The translations under genes and the position numbers were made by a program. Source: an uncultured Pelagibacteraceae bacterium (GTDB lineage Bacteria > Pseudomonadota > Alphaproteobacteria > Pelagibacterales > Pelagibacteraceae). Taken from it: DNA of 55,385 nt. The notes below the pieces were generated by a model. It was given only the letters and a program-made list of their open reading frames with translations. It did not search any database and was not told where the DNA came from. Where the stretch lies: positions 1 to 55,385 of the forward strand of contig CACOSU010000007.1 in NCBI GenBank assembly GCA_902629935.1. The letters are read 5' to 3'. This document shows positions 8,939-17,411 of the stretch, piece by piece. Every line of letters begins with the position of its first letter. The first letter of the stretch is position 1.

Positions 8939-9652
8939 TTATTTTTTTTCTTCGACAGGTTTTTTATCTTCGCCATCTTTTTTATCACCATCAGCAGATG
9001 GTTTGTCTCCACCTTCAGCTGTTGCTGCTTCTGCTCCCTCAGCAGCCTCTCCCTCAGCAGCCTCAGCTTCTGCAGGTTTTTCTGGTTCTTTCATAACAGT
9101 CGGAGCTGCTAGTGTTGCGATTACGAAATCTCTTCCTTGAATTGTTGGAGTAACCTCATTATCAAGATTTATTGATGAAATCTTAAAACTTTCCCCAATA
9201 TCAACTCCATCAAGATCTATCACAAGGTTTTCAGGAATCTTCTCACTTGGACAGTTTAATTCAACTTTTCTTCTTACGATGTTCAAAACTCCACCTCTTT
9301 TTAATCCAGGAGATTTTTCATGGTTTAAAAATTTTACTGGCACTTCTATTCTGACTTTTATTCCTGCAACAATTCTAAGAAAGTCTACATGAATTGGCTC
9401 ATCTGAAATAATATCGTATTTTATTTCTCTCGGAAGAGCTTTTTGAGGCTTACCATCAACATTCAAAGTTATAATACTTGATAAAAAATTTTCTTTTTCA
9501 ATTAATGACTTAAGTACTTTTTTAGATATAGAAATCTTTTCGTTCTGAGCCTCACCGCCATATATAATAGCAGGTACATTGCCGTTATTCCTAAGTGAAT
9601 TAAGCTCACCCTTAGATTTAGTATTTCTGATATTAGCGTCTAATGAATTCAT
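8939..9652 (-). CDS. rplY: 50S ribosomal protein L25 (CTC-type, long form)
   Basis: 5S rRNA-binding protein of the large subunit. Residues 1-90 form the L25 domain (GNVPAIIYGGEAQNEKI near the start) and about 95-185 the CTC/TL5 C-terminal domain (VPVKFLNHEKSPGLKRGGVL). A tail of about 45 residues is low complexity, rich in Ala, Glu and Gly, then Lys/Asp, and contains a perfect tandem DNA repeat. The tail is probably disordered. Such tails are common in alphaproteobacterial L25. The gene lies downstream of prs (44 bp gap) and upstream of pth. Confidence 0.95.
   Translation of the reverse strand: MNSLDANIRNTKSKGELNSLRNNGNVPAIIYGGEAQNEKISISKKVLKSLIEKENFLSSIITLNVDGKPQKALPREIKYDIISDEPIHVDFLRIVAGIKVRIEVPVKFLNHEKSPGLKRGGVLNIVRRKVELNCPSEKIPENLVIDLDGVDIGESFKISSINLDNEVTPTIQGRDFVIATLAAPTVMKEPEKPAEAEAAEGEAAEGAEAATAEGGDKPSADGDKKDGEDKKPVEEKK
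9034..9063. repeat. 15-bp perfect tandem duplication in rplY tail
   Basis: The unit CTCCCTCAGCAGCCT occurs twice head to tail. It is in frame and encodes two copies of a five-residue Ala/Glu/Gly unit in the acidic tail of L25. The stretch is visibly richer in G and C than its surroundings. It is a plausible slippage site that could vary in length between strains without shifting frame. Confidence 0.85.
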
Positions 9653-9696
9653 AAAAACAGGGGTTTTAGCTTAAGTTCCTCAATAACTCAAGGTAT

Positions 9697-10629
9697 TTAT
9701 TTAAATAAATCTGATACTGAGGTTGAATTAGATATTCTTTTGATTGCTTCACCCATAAGGGTAGAAATTGACAGTACCTCAATGTTTTTTGCACCTTTAA
9801 CTCTGTTCATGTTATCAATTGTATCAGTTATTACTAAATTTTTAATTACAGATTTTTTTATTTTTTTTACCGCTTCTCCACTTAGCACACCATGAGTAAT
9901 ATACACATAAACTTCTTTGGCACCTATATTTTTAAGAGCCTTAGCTGCGTTTACTATTGTGCCACCTGAATCGATTATATCATCAACAATAATACAAGTT
10001 TTTCCTTTCACATCTCCAACAATATTCATTACTTGAGATTGACCTGGCTTTGGCCTTCTTTTGTCAACAATAGCCAATCCAACATTTAACATTTTTCCTA
10101 ATGCTCTAGCTCTTTCAGTGCCACCTACGTCTGGAGCTACACAAATAAGGTTTTTACTTTTTATCTTTTTTTTAACATGTCTTGCAAAAATAGGTGTTGC
10201 AAACAAGTTATCTACTGGAATATCAAAAAATCCTTGAATTTGACCTGCATGTAAATCAACAGTAACAACTCTATCTGCTCCTGCTTTAGTGATGAGATTT
10301 GAGACAAGCTTTGCAGATATTGAGGTTCTTGGCGCAACCTTTCTGTCTTGTCTAGCATAACCAAAGTAAGGGATAACCGCAGTAATATTTTTTGCTGACG
10401 ATCTTTTAAGTGCATCAATACATAAAAGTAGTTCCATTAGGTTATCATTTGCAGGAGATGAAATGGATTGAATTAAAAAAATACTATTTCCTCTAATATT
10501 TTCATTAATTTCTACATAGATTTCTCCATCGGAAAAATTTCTAATGCTGGAGTTTACTAATTTAGATTTTAGATATTTAGCAATATTCTTACTTAAAGGT
10601 TTGTTGCTATTTCCGGATAATAATTTCAT
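9697..10629 (-). CDS. prs: Ribose-phosphate pyrophosphokinase (PRPP synthetase)
   Basis: Makes PRPP from ribose 5-phosphate and ATP for purine, pyrimidine, NAD, His and Trp synthesis. The 310-residue class I enzyme shows the flexible-loop segment [10 protein letters not shown], the catalytic [17 protein letters not shown], the flag region, and the PRPP-binding loop [13 protein letters not shown] near residue 215. It is upstream of rplY and 9 bp downstream of pgeF on the same strand. Product use links to carAB (pyrimidines) elsewhere in the window. Confidence 0.98.
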   Translation of the reverse strand: MKLLSGNSNKPLSKNIAKYLKSKLVNSSIRNFSDGEIYVEINENIRGNSIFLIQSISSPANDNLMELLLCIDALKRSSAKNITAVIPYFGYARQDRKVAPRTSISAKLVSNLITKAGADRVVTVDLHAGQIQGFFDIPVDNLFATPIFARHVKKKIKSKNLICVAPDVGGTERARALGKMLNVGLAIVDKRRPKPGQSQVMNIVGDVKGKTCIIVDDIIDSGGTIVNAAKALKNIGAKEVYVYITHGVLSGEAVKKIKKSVIKNLVITDTIDNMNRVKGAKNIEVLSISTLMGEAIKRISNSTSVSDLFK

Positions 10630-10638
10630 TAAAAGAGC

Positions 10639-11397
10639 CTAATTAAGCATAATTATTGAAATATTTCTACCATAATCATCATGATTTAGTCTCACTGCTC
10701 TTCTCGCACTAAAAAAATTATTTTTAACATCAAATGTATCAATATTTATAGTTTCAATATTTTTTATTTTATTCTTTAAAAGACATGATTTTACATAGTT
10801 GGGTAAATCAAAATAAAGCTTTTTATACTTAATTTTAAAAAACTTATTATTTTTTTTATCCATTTTAATAAATTTTCTTTTAAAATCTTCCTTTACTTCA
10901 TAATTTTTAGCTGAGATAGCAGGTCCTATAGCTGCAGTAATATTTCTAGGATTAGACCCTTTTTTGATCATAAATTTGATCACTTTGCTGATTATATCCC
11001 TATATGCACCTTTCCAGCCAGCATGAATTGCTGCAACAAAATTTCTTCTTTCATCACAGATTAAAATAGGCACGCAATCAGCAGTTAAAATACCAATAGG
11101 TATATTTTTTTGGTTTGTAATTACTGCATCTGCTTTTGGTTTTGATTTAAATCTATTTTTTTCATTGATATAAACAAACTTATTACTATGTATTTGATGT
11201 AGTAAAAAAATACTTTTAGCAGTACTTTTAATTTTATTTTTAACTATTTGTAAATTTTTTTTAACATCCGAAGGATTGTCTTTAGAACCAGGACCACAGT
11301 TTAAACTTTTATAAATTTTTTTAGATTTTCCACCAATTTTATTAAAAAAACCATGATTAATTGTTTTAATTTTAGAGAGTTTTTTTGATTTTATCAA
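10639..11397 (-). CDS. pgeF: PgeF/YfiH-family multicopper-type purine nucleoside phosphorylase
   Basis: DUF152/laccase-domain protein. Family members have been shown to act as purine nucleoside phosphorylases or adenosine deaminases and, in E. coli, to edit cell-wall precursors; which role applies here is not visible. Diagnostic features are LLHQIHSNKF, the metal-site TADCVPILICD, and AAIHAGWKGAYRDI, supplying the His-Cys-His zinc ligands. The 252-residue length is normal. The start overlaps the midA stop by 4 bp, and midA in turn overlaps lgt, so lgt-midA-pgeF is one translational unit. Confidence 0.9.
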   Translation of the reverse strand: MIKSKKLSKIKTINHGFFNKIGGKSKKIYKSLNCGPGSKDNPSDVKKNLQIVKNKIKSTAKSIFLLHQIHSNKFVYINEKNRFKSKPKADAVITNQKNIPIGILTADCVPILICDERRNFVAAIHAGWKGAYRDIISKVIKFMIKKGSNPRNITAAIGPAISAKNYEVKEDFKRKFIKMDKKNNKFFKIKYKKLYFDLPNYVKSCLLKNKIKNIETINIDTFDVKNNFFSARRAVRLNHDDYGRNISIIMLN

Positions 11398-12446
11398 TTT
11401 TGAAAACCTGTTTTAAAATTATTTTTTTTATTTTTTACAAGCATAACTTTGAATAATTCACCCATTTGCTTATCATCTATCAAACGTCTTACTCTATAAA
11501 ATAAATCTGCTTTTTTGGAAAAGGTTATATTTTTGCTGATTATTTCTGCTCTTTGAAGAATACCCATACTTGTCAAAAATTTTTTTTGATTTGTAAAAAT
11601 TGAATTAACATCTTCAAACTGATTTATAAATTTCTCAAAAGAATGAAAATTTATATTGTAAGTAATATCAGAGTCTCCAATATTTTCTAAAATGTTAGAA
11701 TATTTATGATTATTTATTGCCTGAAGAGTTTCATGCATTTTGCTGTCTGCATAACCATAGTCAATAATTAACATTCCTCCATCATTTTTTTGTATTAAAT
11801 TACAAATTATTCTTAAATATCGAAATGTATCTGGTGAATATTCTATGATGTTTTGATTTTTCGATATTTCGAAATTTAGATGTTTTTCAATTTTTTCTAT
11901 ATCAATTTTTTCCTCTTTAAACTCAGCTTTTTTTGGATCATTCAAACTCACGAACCTTTCAAACCAACAGTCTTTTTTTTTAAAAAATTGCTTAATTGGT
12001 ATGGCATCAAAAAATTCATTAGCTAAAAAAATTGTGGGATTTGAATTAATTTTTTCAATATCTGTTAACCATGAAAATTTTTTTGAATTTAAATTTTTTT
12101 TTTGTTCTTTTATTAAAAAATCACTCTTCTCATGAATTACAAAACTACAAGCATTATAACATTCTGGAAAATTCATAAGTGTCTCATTTATGACTTTCAT
12201 CATTTCGCCATTTCCAGCTCCCAGTTCTAATAAATTAAATTTTTTAGGAGAGCCAATACTTTTCCAAAAAGTAATTATCCAAATGGCAACTATTTCTGAA
12301 AATAATCTTGTGATATTAGGAGCAGTAATAAAGTCTCCATTTTCACCAAAAGGATTCTTTTTCATATAATAACCTTTATCCTTATCGTAAAGAGCTAAAT
12401 TTATAAATTGATCTAATGGTAAATTATTTGTTTTAGTGAGTTTCAT
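11394..12446 (-). CDS. SAM-dependent methyltransferase, MidA/NDUFAF7 family
   Basis: COG1565-type class I methyltransferase. The mitochondrial relative NDUFAF7 dimethylates an Arg of complex I subunit NDUFS2 during assembly; a similar role in NADH dehydrogenase assembly is inferred, not shown. The SAM loop NLLELGAGNGEMMKVI lies near residue 70, followed by FLANEFFDAIPIKQF and GGMLIIDYGYAD, both conserved in the family. Length is 350 residues. It overlaps lgt by 14 bp upstream and pgeF by 4 bp downstream; this lgt-midA-pgeF order recurs in alphaproteobacteria. Confidence 0.9.
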   Translation of the reverse strand: MKLTKTNNLPLDQFINLALYDKDKGYYMKKNPFGENGDFITAPNITRLFSEIVAIWIITFWKSIGSPKKFNLLELGAGNGEMMKVINETLMNFPECYNACSFVIHEKSDFLIKEQKKNLNSKKFSWLTDIEKINSNPTIFLANEFFDAIPIKQFFKKKDCWFERFVSLNDPKKAEFKEEKIDIEKIEKHLNFEISKNQNIIEYSPDTFRYLRIICNLIQKNDGGMLIIDYGYADSKMHETLQAINNHKYSNILENIGDSDITYNINFHSFEKFINQFEDVNSIFTNQKKFLTSMGILQRAEIISKNITFSKKADLFYRVRRLIDDKQMGELFKVMLVKNKKNNFKTGFQN

Positions 12447-13203
12447 ATTTTAAATAAAATAAGATTACCCCTGATAATATAAATATTAAACTTACCACTT
12501 GTCCCATCGTTAAGTTTAAAAATATATAACCTAGCTGTTCATCTGGTACTCTATAAAATTCAACAATAAATCTGAAGATTGAGTAAATGATTAAAAATAA
12601 TCCTGAAATCACACCAGGTTTATTTGAAAATTTATTTCTAAAATAAATTAATAATAAAAATAGTAATAAACCTTCTAATAGTGCTTCGTATAATTGAGAG
12701 GGATGTCTAGGAAGATTATCTATCTGAATAAATATGACTGCCCAGGGGACATTAGTTACAGTTCCATATAATTCTGAATTTATATAGTTTGCTATTCGTC
12801 CAAAAAATATTCCAATTGGAGCAACTAAGGCTACAATATCCATATATAAAAATGAGTTCTGATTATTTTTTTTAGCAAAAATTATACTAGCAAAAATAAC
12901 TCCAATTAAGCCACCATGAAAGGACATCCCACCTTGCCAAATTTTAAATATATCTAATGGATTATTTAAATAAAAACTTAAATTATAAATAAAAATATAA
13001 CCAAGTCTTCCTCCTAAAATTATACCTATAATTAAATAAGTTAAATAATCATCAAATTTATTTTTGATTTCTATTTCTTGGATAAATAATTTTTTAGCGA
13101 GTATCCAGCCTAATATAATTCCAAATATATAAGCTAAAGAATACCATCTGATTTCTAAAGAAAATATTTCTAAGGCTACTGGGTCAAAATTATTAATGAA
13201 CAT
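12433..13203 (-). CDS. lgt: Prolipoprotein diacylglyceryl transferase
   Basis: Inner-membrane enzyme that transfers diacylglycerol from phosphatidylglycerol to the lipobox Cys of prolipoproteins. About seven hydrophobic spans; key family segments are GGRLGYIFIYN, GGMSFHGGLIGV, and the Lgt signature GRIANYINSELYG, followed by RHPSQLYEALLEG. The 256-residue length is usual. Only about 17-32 bp separates its ATG from the divergent ubiK start, so the two promoters must overlap each other or the coding ends. Confidence 0.97.
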   Translation of the reverse strand: MFINNFDPVALEIFSLEIRWYSLAYIFGIILGWILAKKLFIQEIEIKNKFDDYLTYLIIGIILGGRLGYIFIYNLSFYLNNPLDIFKIWQGGMSFHGGLIGVIFASIIFAKKNNQNSFLYMDIVALVAPIGIFFGRIANYINSELYGTVTNVPWAVIFIQIDNLPRHPSQLYEALLEGLLLFLLLIYFRNKFSNKPGVISGLFLIIYSIFRFIVEFYRVPDEQLGYIFLNLTMGQVVSLIFILSGVILFYLKYETH

Positions 13204-13216
13204 TTTTAATAATACT

Positions 13217-13222
13217 TATAAT
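13217..13222 (+). promoter_or_regulatory. Candidate -10 element for ubiK
   Basis: A perfect TATAAT lies here, overlapping the upstream ATG at 13221. A transcript starting about 7 nt downstream would exclude that ATG and favour the ATG at 13236. The -35 would fall inside the 5' end of lgt, where only a weak TTAATG at 13193 is seen. Inferred from consensus and spacing only. Confidence 0.4.
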
Positions 13223-13235
13223 GTATATCTTAAAT

Positions 13236-13487
13236 ATGAAAAATTCTAAATTTATAATTGATAAGTTTGCTAAATTAATAGAGCAGGGACTAGTATCTTC
13301 AAAAGATTTAACCACAGAACTATTTAATATCTTTAAATCTAAAAGAGATGAATTTGTTTTTAAAATGAAACTTACAAGTAAAGACGAGTTTGAAGTACTC
13401 TCAAAACGTGTTGAAAATCTTGAAAATAAAATAAATAAACTTGAGAAAAAAAAAGTAAAAAAAGTTAAACAGGCAAGAAAACCTTAA
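13236..13487 (+). CDS. UbiK/BMFP-family protein (ubiquinone synthesis accessory factor)
   Basis: Small helical protein of the YqiC/UbiK (BMFP, DUF526) family, an accessory factor for aerobic ubiquinone synthesis in enterobacteria; the role here is by analogy. The N-terminal helix (KFIIDKFAKLIEQG) is followed by the family element LTSKDEFEVLSKRVENLEN and a C-terminal coiled coil ending in a Lys-rich tail. I chose the ATG at 13236 (83 residues) because a TATAAT covers the alternative ATG at 13221. The last 23 bp overlap the 3' end of the convergent histidine kinase gene. Confidence 0.75.
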   Translation: MKNSKFIIDKFAKLIEQGLVSSKDLTTELFNIFKSKRDEFVFKMKLTSKDEFEVLSKRVENLENKINKLEKKKVKKVKQARKP

Positions 13488-14784
13488 CTTTTAAACCATC
13501 CATTTTTGATTTTTCTAACATAATATTTCCTCCATGAGATTTGATAATGTCTGATGAAATTGATAAACCAAGACCAACACTTGATTTAGAATCTGCTCGA
13601 CCTTTATCTATTTTATAAAAAGGTTTAAATACATTTTCATATTCATTTTTTGGTATTCCAGGACCATCATCATCAATAATGATAAATAAGTTTGAATTAT
13701 TTTTTTTAAGGCTGATTTCAACATTGTTTCCATATTTAAGAGCATTATCAATTAAATTATTTAGACACCTATTAATTAAATTTTTCCTACCATTAAAGTA
13801 AATTCTTGGTGTTAAATTTAGTAAAATATTTTGATTATTATATTTCTCAATAACTTCTGAAATTAATTCAGATAGATTGAACATTTCATCTTTTTCAACA
13901 TATGATGAGCTGGTAAATTGCAAATATTCATTTAACATTTTTTCCATTTCATTTATATCTTCTGTCAATTTTTCAACCGTCTCTTTATCTTTTATAAAAG
14001 CTAATTGTAGTTTCATCCTTGTTAAAGGCGTCCTTAAATCATGACTTATTCCAGATAACATTTCTGTTCTTTGATTTATATGTCTTTCAATTCTTTTTCT
14101 CATTTTATCAAATTCATGTCCTGCTTGTCTTATTTCAAGGGCTCCAGAAGGTTTGAATTCTTCAATATTTTCTCCTTTACCAAACCTTTCAGCTGCACGA
14201 GCTAGATTTGTGATTGGTCTAGTTTGATTTTTTAAAAATATTAGAGAAATGATCACCATTATAATTGCAGGTACTGTGATCCAAAGTGCAAATATTCTTG
14301 CTGAAGAGCTTGCAACTCTATCTTTAGGCACTAAAAATTTAAAATAACCATCTCCATATTTAATTCTTAAATCAATTAATTCTTTATAACTTGTAGTATC
14401 GAACCAATATTTATTTGATCCAAATTTTGATTTAAGCTCTCTTCTTAATGTTCTATCTATGGGACTAAACCATCTTTCTGTATATGTATTTTGTAATTTT
14501 TTATTATTAGTAAATTCTATATTTAAATCTAGAAACATTGAAAAAAGATCTGTGAGACCTTTTTGGTTTGTTTGCTCACTTCCATAGGCTTCAATAAATG
14601 TACTAATTTCGTTTACCAAAGTTCTCGTCATTCCTTTGTTAGTCTTGATCCAAAGACTATCAAAAAAAACAATTGTAATTATTAGTTGCAAAAATAGAAC
14701 TGGAATAGCAACTATAAGAAGTGCTCTGTAAAATAATCTTTTTGGTAATATTTTTTTTAAGTAATCACTCAATCCAGAGAACAT
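13465..14784 (-). CDS. envZ: EnvZ-type sensor histidine kinase
   Basis: Inner-membrane sensor kinase paired with the response regulator upstream. Two membrane spans at about 20-40 and 165-185 flank a periplasmic domain of about 125 residues, then a HAMP domain, then the HisKA box GISHDLRTPLTRMKLQLAF with the phospho-His, the N box NLIDNALKYG, G1 DDDGPGIP and G2 VGLGLSI. The layout matches EnvZ. Its start overlaps the response-regulator stop by 20 bp, so the pair is coupled. The signal it senses cannot be read from sequence. The symbol is by family resemblance. Confidence 0.85.
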   Translation of the reverse strand: MFSGLSDYLKKILPKRLFYRALLIVAIPVLFLQLIITIVFFDSLWIKTNKGMTRTLVNEISTFIEAYGSEQTNQKGLTDLFSMFLDLNIEFTNNKKLQNTYTERWFSPIDRTLRRELKSKFGSNKYWFDTTSYKELIDLRIKYGDGYFKFLVPKDRVASSSARIFALWITVPAIIMVIISLIFLKNQTRPITNLARAAERFGKGENIEEFKPSGALEIRQAGHEFDKMRKRIERHINQRTEMLSGISHDLRTPLTRMKLQLAFIKDKETVEKLTEDINEMEKMLNEYLQFTSSSYVEKDEMFNLSELISEVIEKYNNQNILLNLTPRIYFNGRKNLINRCLNNLIDNALKYGNNVEISLKKNNSNLFIIIDDDGPGIPKNEYENVFKPFYKIDKGRADSKSSVGLGLSISSDIIKSHGGNIMLEKSKMDGLKVKVFLPV

Positions 14785-15445
14785 ATCCCATACCCCTTAT
14801 TGTCTGTAAAAATTTTGGATTTTTTGGATCAATTTCAATTTTCTTTCTTAACCTAGTAATAATAACATCTATTGATCTTTCTTTATCTAAATTAATTAAT
14901 TGACCAATATCTTCCCTTGAAAAAGTTTTGCCTGGGTTATTAATCATTTTTTCTAAAATAATCTTTTCTGTTCCATTAATCTTAAATTCTTTATCACTTG
15001 TAAATATTAAGAGTTTATTTAAATCAATTCTAACATTTTCAAATTCTATTACTCTTTTTTGATCTGTTTTAATAGTTTTGTTTAATATATTTTGTATTCT
15101 TAAAATTAATTCTTTTGGTTCAAATGGTTTTGGTAAATAATCATCAGCCCCAACTTCCAAACCTTCAACTCTCTCATTTGCTTCTCCTTTTGCAGTAAGA
15201 AGAATTACTGGAGTTTCTAATGTTTTTTTATTTTCTTTAATAAAATCAAGCCCACTCTTTCCTGGCATCATGATATCTAAAACTATTAAATCAAACTTTA
15301 TTATTTTTATTTTTTCTGATGCATTTTCTGCATTATCTGAAGTAGTAACTAAAAATTTATTTTCATTTAGATATTTTTTTACAAGAGATCTAATTCCATC
15401 ATCATCATCAACTACTAGAATATGTGCAATAAACTTATCCATCAA
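14765..15445 (-). CDS. ompR: OmpR-type response regulator
   Basis: Two-domain regulator of 226 residues. The receiver has the acidic pocket VVDDDDG near residue 12, the phospho-acceptor in LIVLDIMMPGKSG near residue 57, the conserved Thr/Ser region VILLTAKGE, and Lys in DDYLPKPFEPKEL. The C-terminal winged helix ends in DVIITRLRKKIEIDPKNPK then IRGMGYVL, typical of OmpR/PhoB. It is translated in an 11-bp overlap with an upstream marR-type gene and a 20-bp overlap with the kinase, so all three form one operon. Targets are unknown. Confidence 0.88.
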   Translation of the reverse strand: MMDKFIAHILVVDDDDGIRSLVKKYLNENKFLVTTSDNAENASEKIKIIKFDLIVLDIMMPGKSGLDFIKENKKTLETPVILLTAKGEANERVEGLEVGADDYLPKPFEPKELILRIQNILNKTIKTDQKRVIEFENVRIDLNKLLIFTSDKEFKINGTEKIILEKMINNPGKTFSREDIGQLINLDKERSIDVIITRLRKKIEIDPKNPKFLQTIRGMGYVLWIE

Positions 15446-15872
15446 TTATTTTACTTAGTACATTATCAAAATTTATAACCTCTTCAGAACTTGAATTTAG
15501 CAAAGCATTATAAATTCTTTTCTTTTGTAAATTAAAAATTTCACTAAAAATTTTTTTACCTTTATCATTAAGAAAAACATGCTTAACCCTAGTGTCTTGA
15601 TCATCTTTTTTAAACAAAACTATTTCAAGTTTAATTAAGTCTTTCAGAACTCTGTTTAAGCTTTGTTTTGTGACTTTTAATCTCTTAAGCAGCTCAGAAA
15701 TTGATATACCCTCATACATTGACAGCAAATGAATAACTTTATGATGAGCTAAACCAATTGAATATCTGTCTAATATTTTTTTAGAGTCAGAAAAGGTTTC
15801 TCTATAGCTTACAAATAGTTTTTCAATTAGGTCTTTAAGCTGGTCATCTTTTAAATATAAAAGTTCTTTCAT
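15435..15872 (-). CDS. MarR-family transcriptional regulator
   Basis: A 145-residue winged-helix protein. The recognition region reads GISISELLKRLKVTKQSLNRVL (split here as GISISELLKRLKV then TKQSLNRVLKDL), followed by a wing with DDQDTRVKHVFLNDKGKKIF, the classic MarR wing. The effector is unknown. It is the first gene of an operon with the OmpR/EnvZ pair, an arrangement suggesting joint control of envelope genes, which is inference. It is divergent from ilvE, 74 bp away, so autoregulation or control of ilvE from that gap is possible. Confidence 0.85.
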   Translation of the reverse strand: MKELLYLKDDQLKDLIEKLFVSYRETFSDSKKILDRYSIGLAHHKVIHLLSMYEGISISELLKRLKVTKQSLNRVLKDLIKLEIVLFKKDDQDTRVKHVFLNDKGKKIFSEIFNLQKKRIYNALLNSSSEEVINFDNVLSKIIDG

Positions 15873-15887
15873 AATAGGTAAGTTATA

Positions 15888-15916
15888 TTGACATATTAAA
15901 GATACAAAGTTATTTT
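15888..15916 (+). promoter_or_regulatory. Candidate sigma-70 promoter for ilvE
   Basis: TTGACA at 15888-15893, a 17-bp spacer, then TATTTT at 15911-15916, about 30 bp before the ilvE ATG. The -35 is a perfect consensus match. It lies in the shared gap with the divergent marR-type gene, 16 bp from that gene's start, so the regulator could act here. Consensus-based only. Confidence 0.5.
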
Positions 15917-15946
15917 TCAGTTATAAATTAAATAAAATTTTCACAC

Positions 15947-16828
15947 ATGATACCTTACGATAAGAGATCTGGAAAAATATGGTACAACAACAAATTAGTT
16001 GATTGGGCTGATGTTAAACTTCATGTTTTAAGCCATGGTATGCACTATGCAAGTTGTGTATTTGAAGGTGAGAGAGTTTATGATGGCTCAATTTTCAAAT
16101 TAGAAGAGCACACAGCTAGATTTTTTCATTCTGCGCGAAGAATGGGTTTTGAAATTCCATATACAGAAGAAGAAATAAATAACGCATCAAATAAAATTAT
16201 CGCAACACAAAAAGTGGAAAATGGTTATGTAAGACCTGTTGCTTGGAGAGGAAGTGAGATGATGGCTATTTCTGCACAACAGACAAAAATACATGTTGCG
16301 ATTGCAACATGGGAATGGGGATCGTATTTTGATCCTAAACTTAAAGTAGAAGGAATAAAATTGAATATTTCAAATTGGAGAAGACCAGCACCTAATACAA
16401 TACCGTGGGATACAAAAGCATCAGGTCTATATATGATTTGTACCCTCTCAAAACACGAGGCGGAAAAACAAGGATATACAGATTCTTTAATGCTAGATCA
16501 TGAAGGTAATATTGCTGAAGCAACTGGAGCAAATATTTTTTTCAAAGATGAAAAAGGAGAAATTCATACTCCAATACCAGATTCTTTTTTAGATGGAATT
16601 ACTAGAAGGACTGTTATTGGAATTGCAAAATCAAAAAATATCAAAGTACATGAAAGAAAAATTAGTCCAACTGAATTACCAAATTTTGTCGGATGTTTTT
16701 TAACTGGCACGGCAGCTGAAGTAACACCAGTATCATGTATAGCAGAAAATCAATTTAAAGTTTGTGATACAATTCTTGATTTAAACGAAAGTTATCAGGC
16801 ATTAGTTAGAAAGAAAAAAGCAGCTTAA
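15947..16828 (+). CDS. ilvE: Branched-chain amino acid aminotransferase
   Basis: PLP-dependent fold-type IV transaminase for the last step of Leu, Ile and Val synthesis and the first step of their breakdown. Visible are YDGSIFKLEEHTARFFHSAR, the catalytic Lys in PWDTKASGLYMIC, then the family signature EGNIAEATGANIFFKDEKG and GITRRTVIGIA. The 293-residue length is typical. It stands alone on the plus strand between the marR operon and pgsA, and its TAA shares a TTAA with the pgsA stop on the other strand. Confidence 0.95.
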   Translation: MIPYDKRSGKIWYNNKLVDWADVKLHVLSHGMHYASCVFEGERVYDGSIFKLEEHTARFFHSARRMGFEIPYTEEEINNASNKIIATQKVENGYVRPVAWRGSEMMAISAQQTKIHVAIATWEWGSYFDPKLKVEGIKLNISNWRRPAPNTIPWDTKASGLYMICTLSKHEAEKQGYTDSLMLDHEGNIAEATGANIFFKDEKGEIHTPIPDSFLDGITRRTVIGIAKSKNIKVHERKISPTELPNFVGCFLTGTAAEVTPVSCIAENQFKVCDTILDLNESYQALVRKKKAA

Positions 16829-17409
16829 TCTTTACTGTCTTCTGACATAGCATGATCGATGCCTTTTCTCATATAATCATATGCAGTAAAAAGTGTTAAA
16901 GCAGCCGATAACCACAAAAGAATTATACCTATTGTTTGAGCGTTGTAATCTTGGAAATTAATTATTTTATTTCCTGTATCTCCAGATAATAAAAGTGCTA
17001 TCGATACCATTTGTAATACTGTTTTAAGCTTAGCAAGGTTTGAAACGGGAAGTTTTATTTTTCCTTTTGCTAAGAATTCTCTCAAACCTGAAATTAAAAT
17101 TTCTCTTGTAAGAATTATTATTGCCGCAATTACTTCATAATTTCTGATTGTTCCATCCATCACTAAAAGTATTAGCGCTGTTGCAACAATTATCTTATCA
17201 GCTATTGGATCTAATAATTCACCAAGTTTTGACTCTACGCCAAACATTCTGGCTAACATACCATCTAAAAAGTCTGTGAATGATGCAACAATAAATAATA
17301 TTAAAGCAGTAAGATCACCATAAAATCCTGGAAGATAAAATGCCAAAACAAAAAAAGGAACAATTATTATTCGTCCAATAGTTAAAATATTTGGAATTTT
17401 TTTTAGCAT
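16825..17409 (-). CDS. pgsA: CDP-diacylglycerol-glycerol-3-phosphate 3-phosphatidyltransferase
   Basis: Integral membrane enzyme committing CDP-diacylglycerol to phosphatidylglycerol. The CDP-alcohol phosphotransferase motif (DGxxARxxxxxxxxGxxxDxxxD) is seen as DGMLARMFGVESKLGELLDP followed by IADK. Residue count 194, with four to six hydrophobic helices; N-terminal NILTIGRIIIVPFF is typical for PgsA. The product, PG, is the lipid donor for Lgt, also in this window. It lies 2 bp downstream of uvrC on the same strand, a common bacterial uvrC-pgsA pairing. Confidence 0.95.
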   Translation of the reverse strand: MLKKIPNILTIGRIIIVPFFVLAFYLPGFYGDLTALILFIVASFTDFLDGMLARMFGVESKLGELLDPIADKIIVATALILLVMDGTIRNYEVIAAIIILTREILISGLREFLAKGKIKLPVSNLAKLKTVLQMVSIALLLSGDTGNKIINFQDYNAQTIGIILLWLSAALTLFTAYDYMRKGIDHAMSEDSKD

Positions 17410-17411
17410 AA

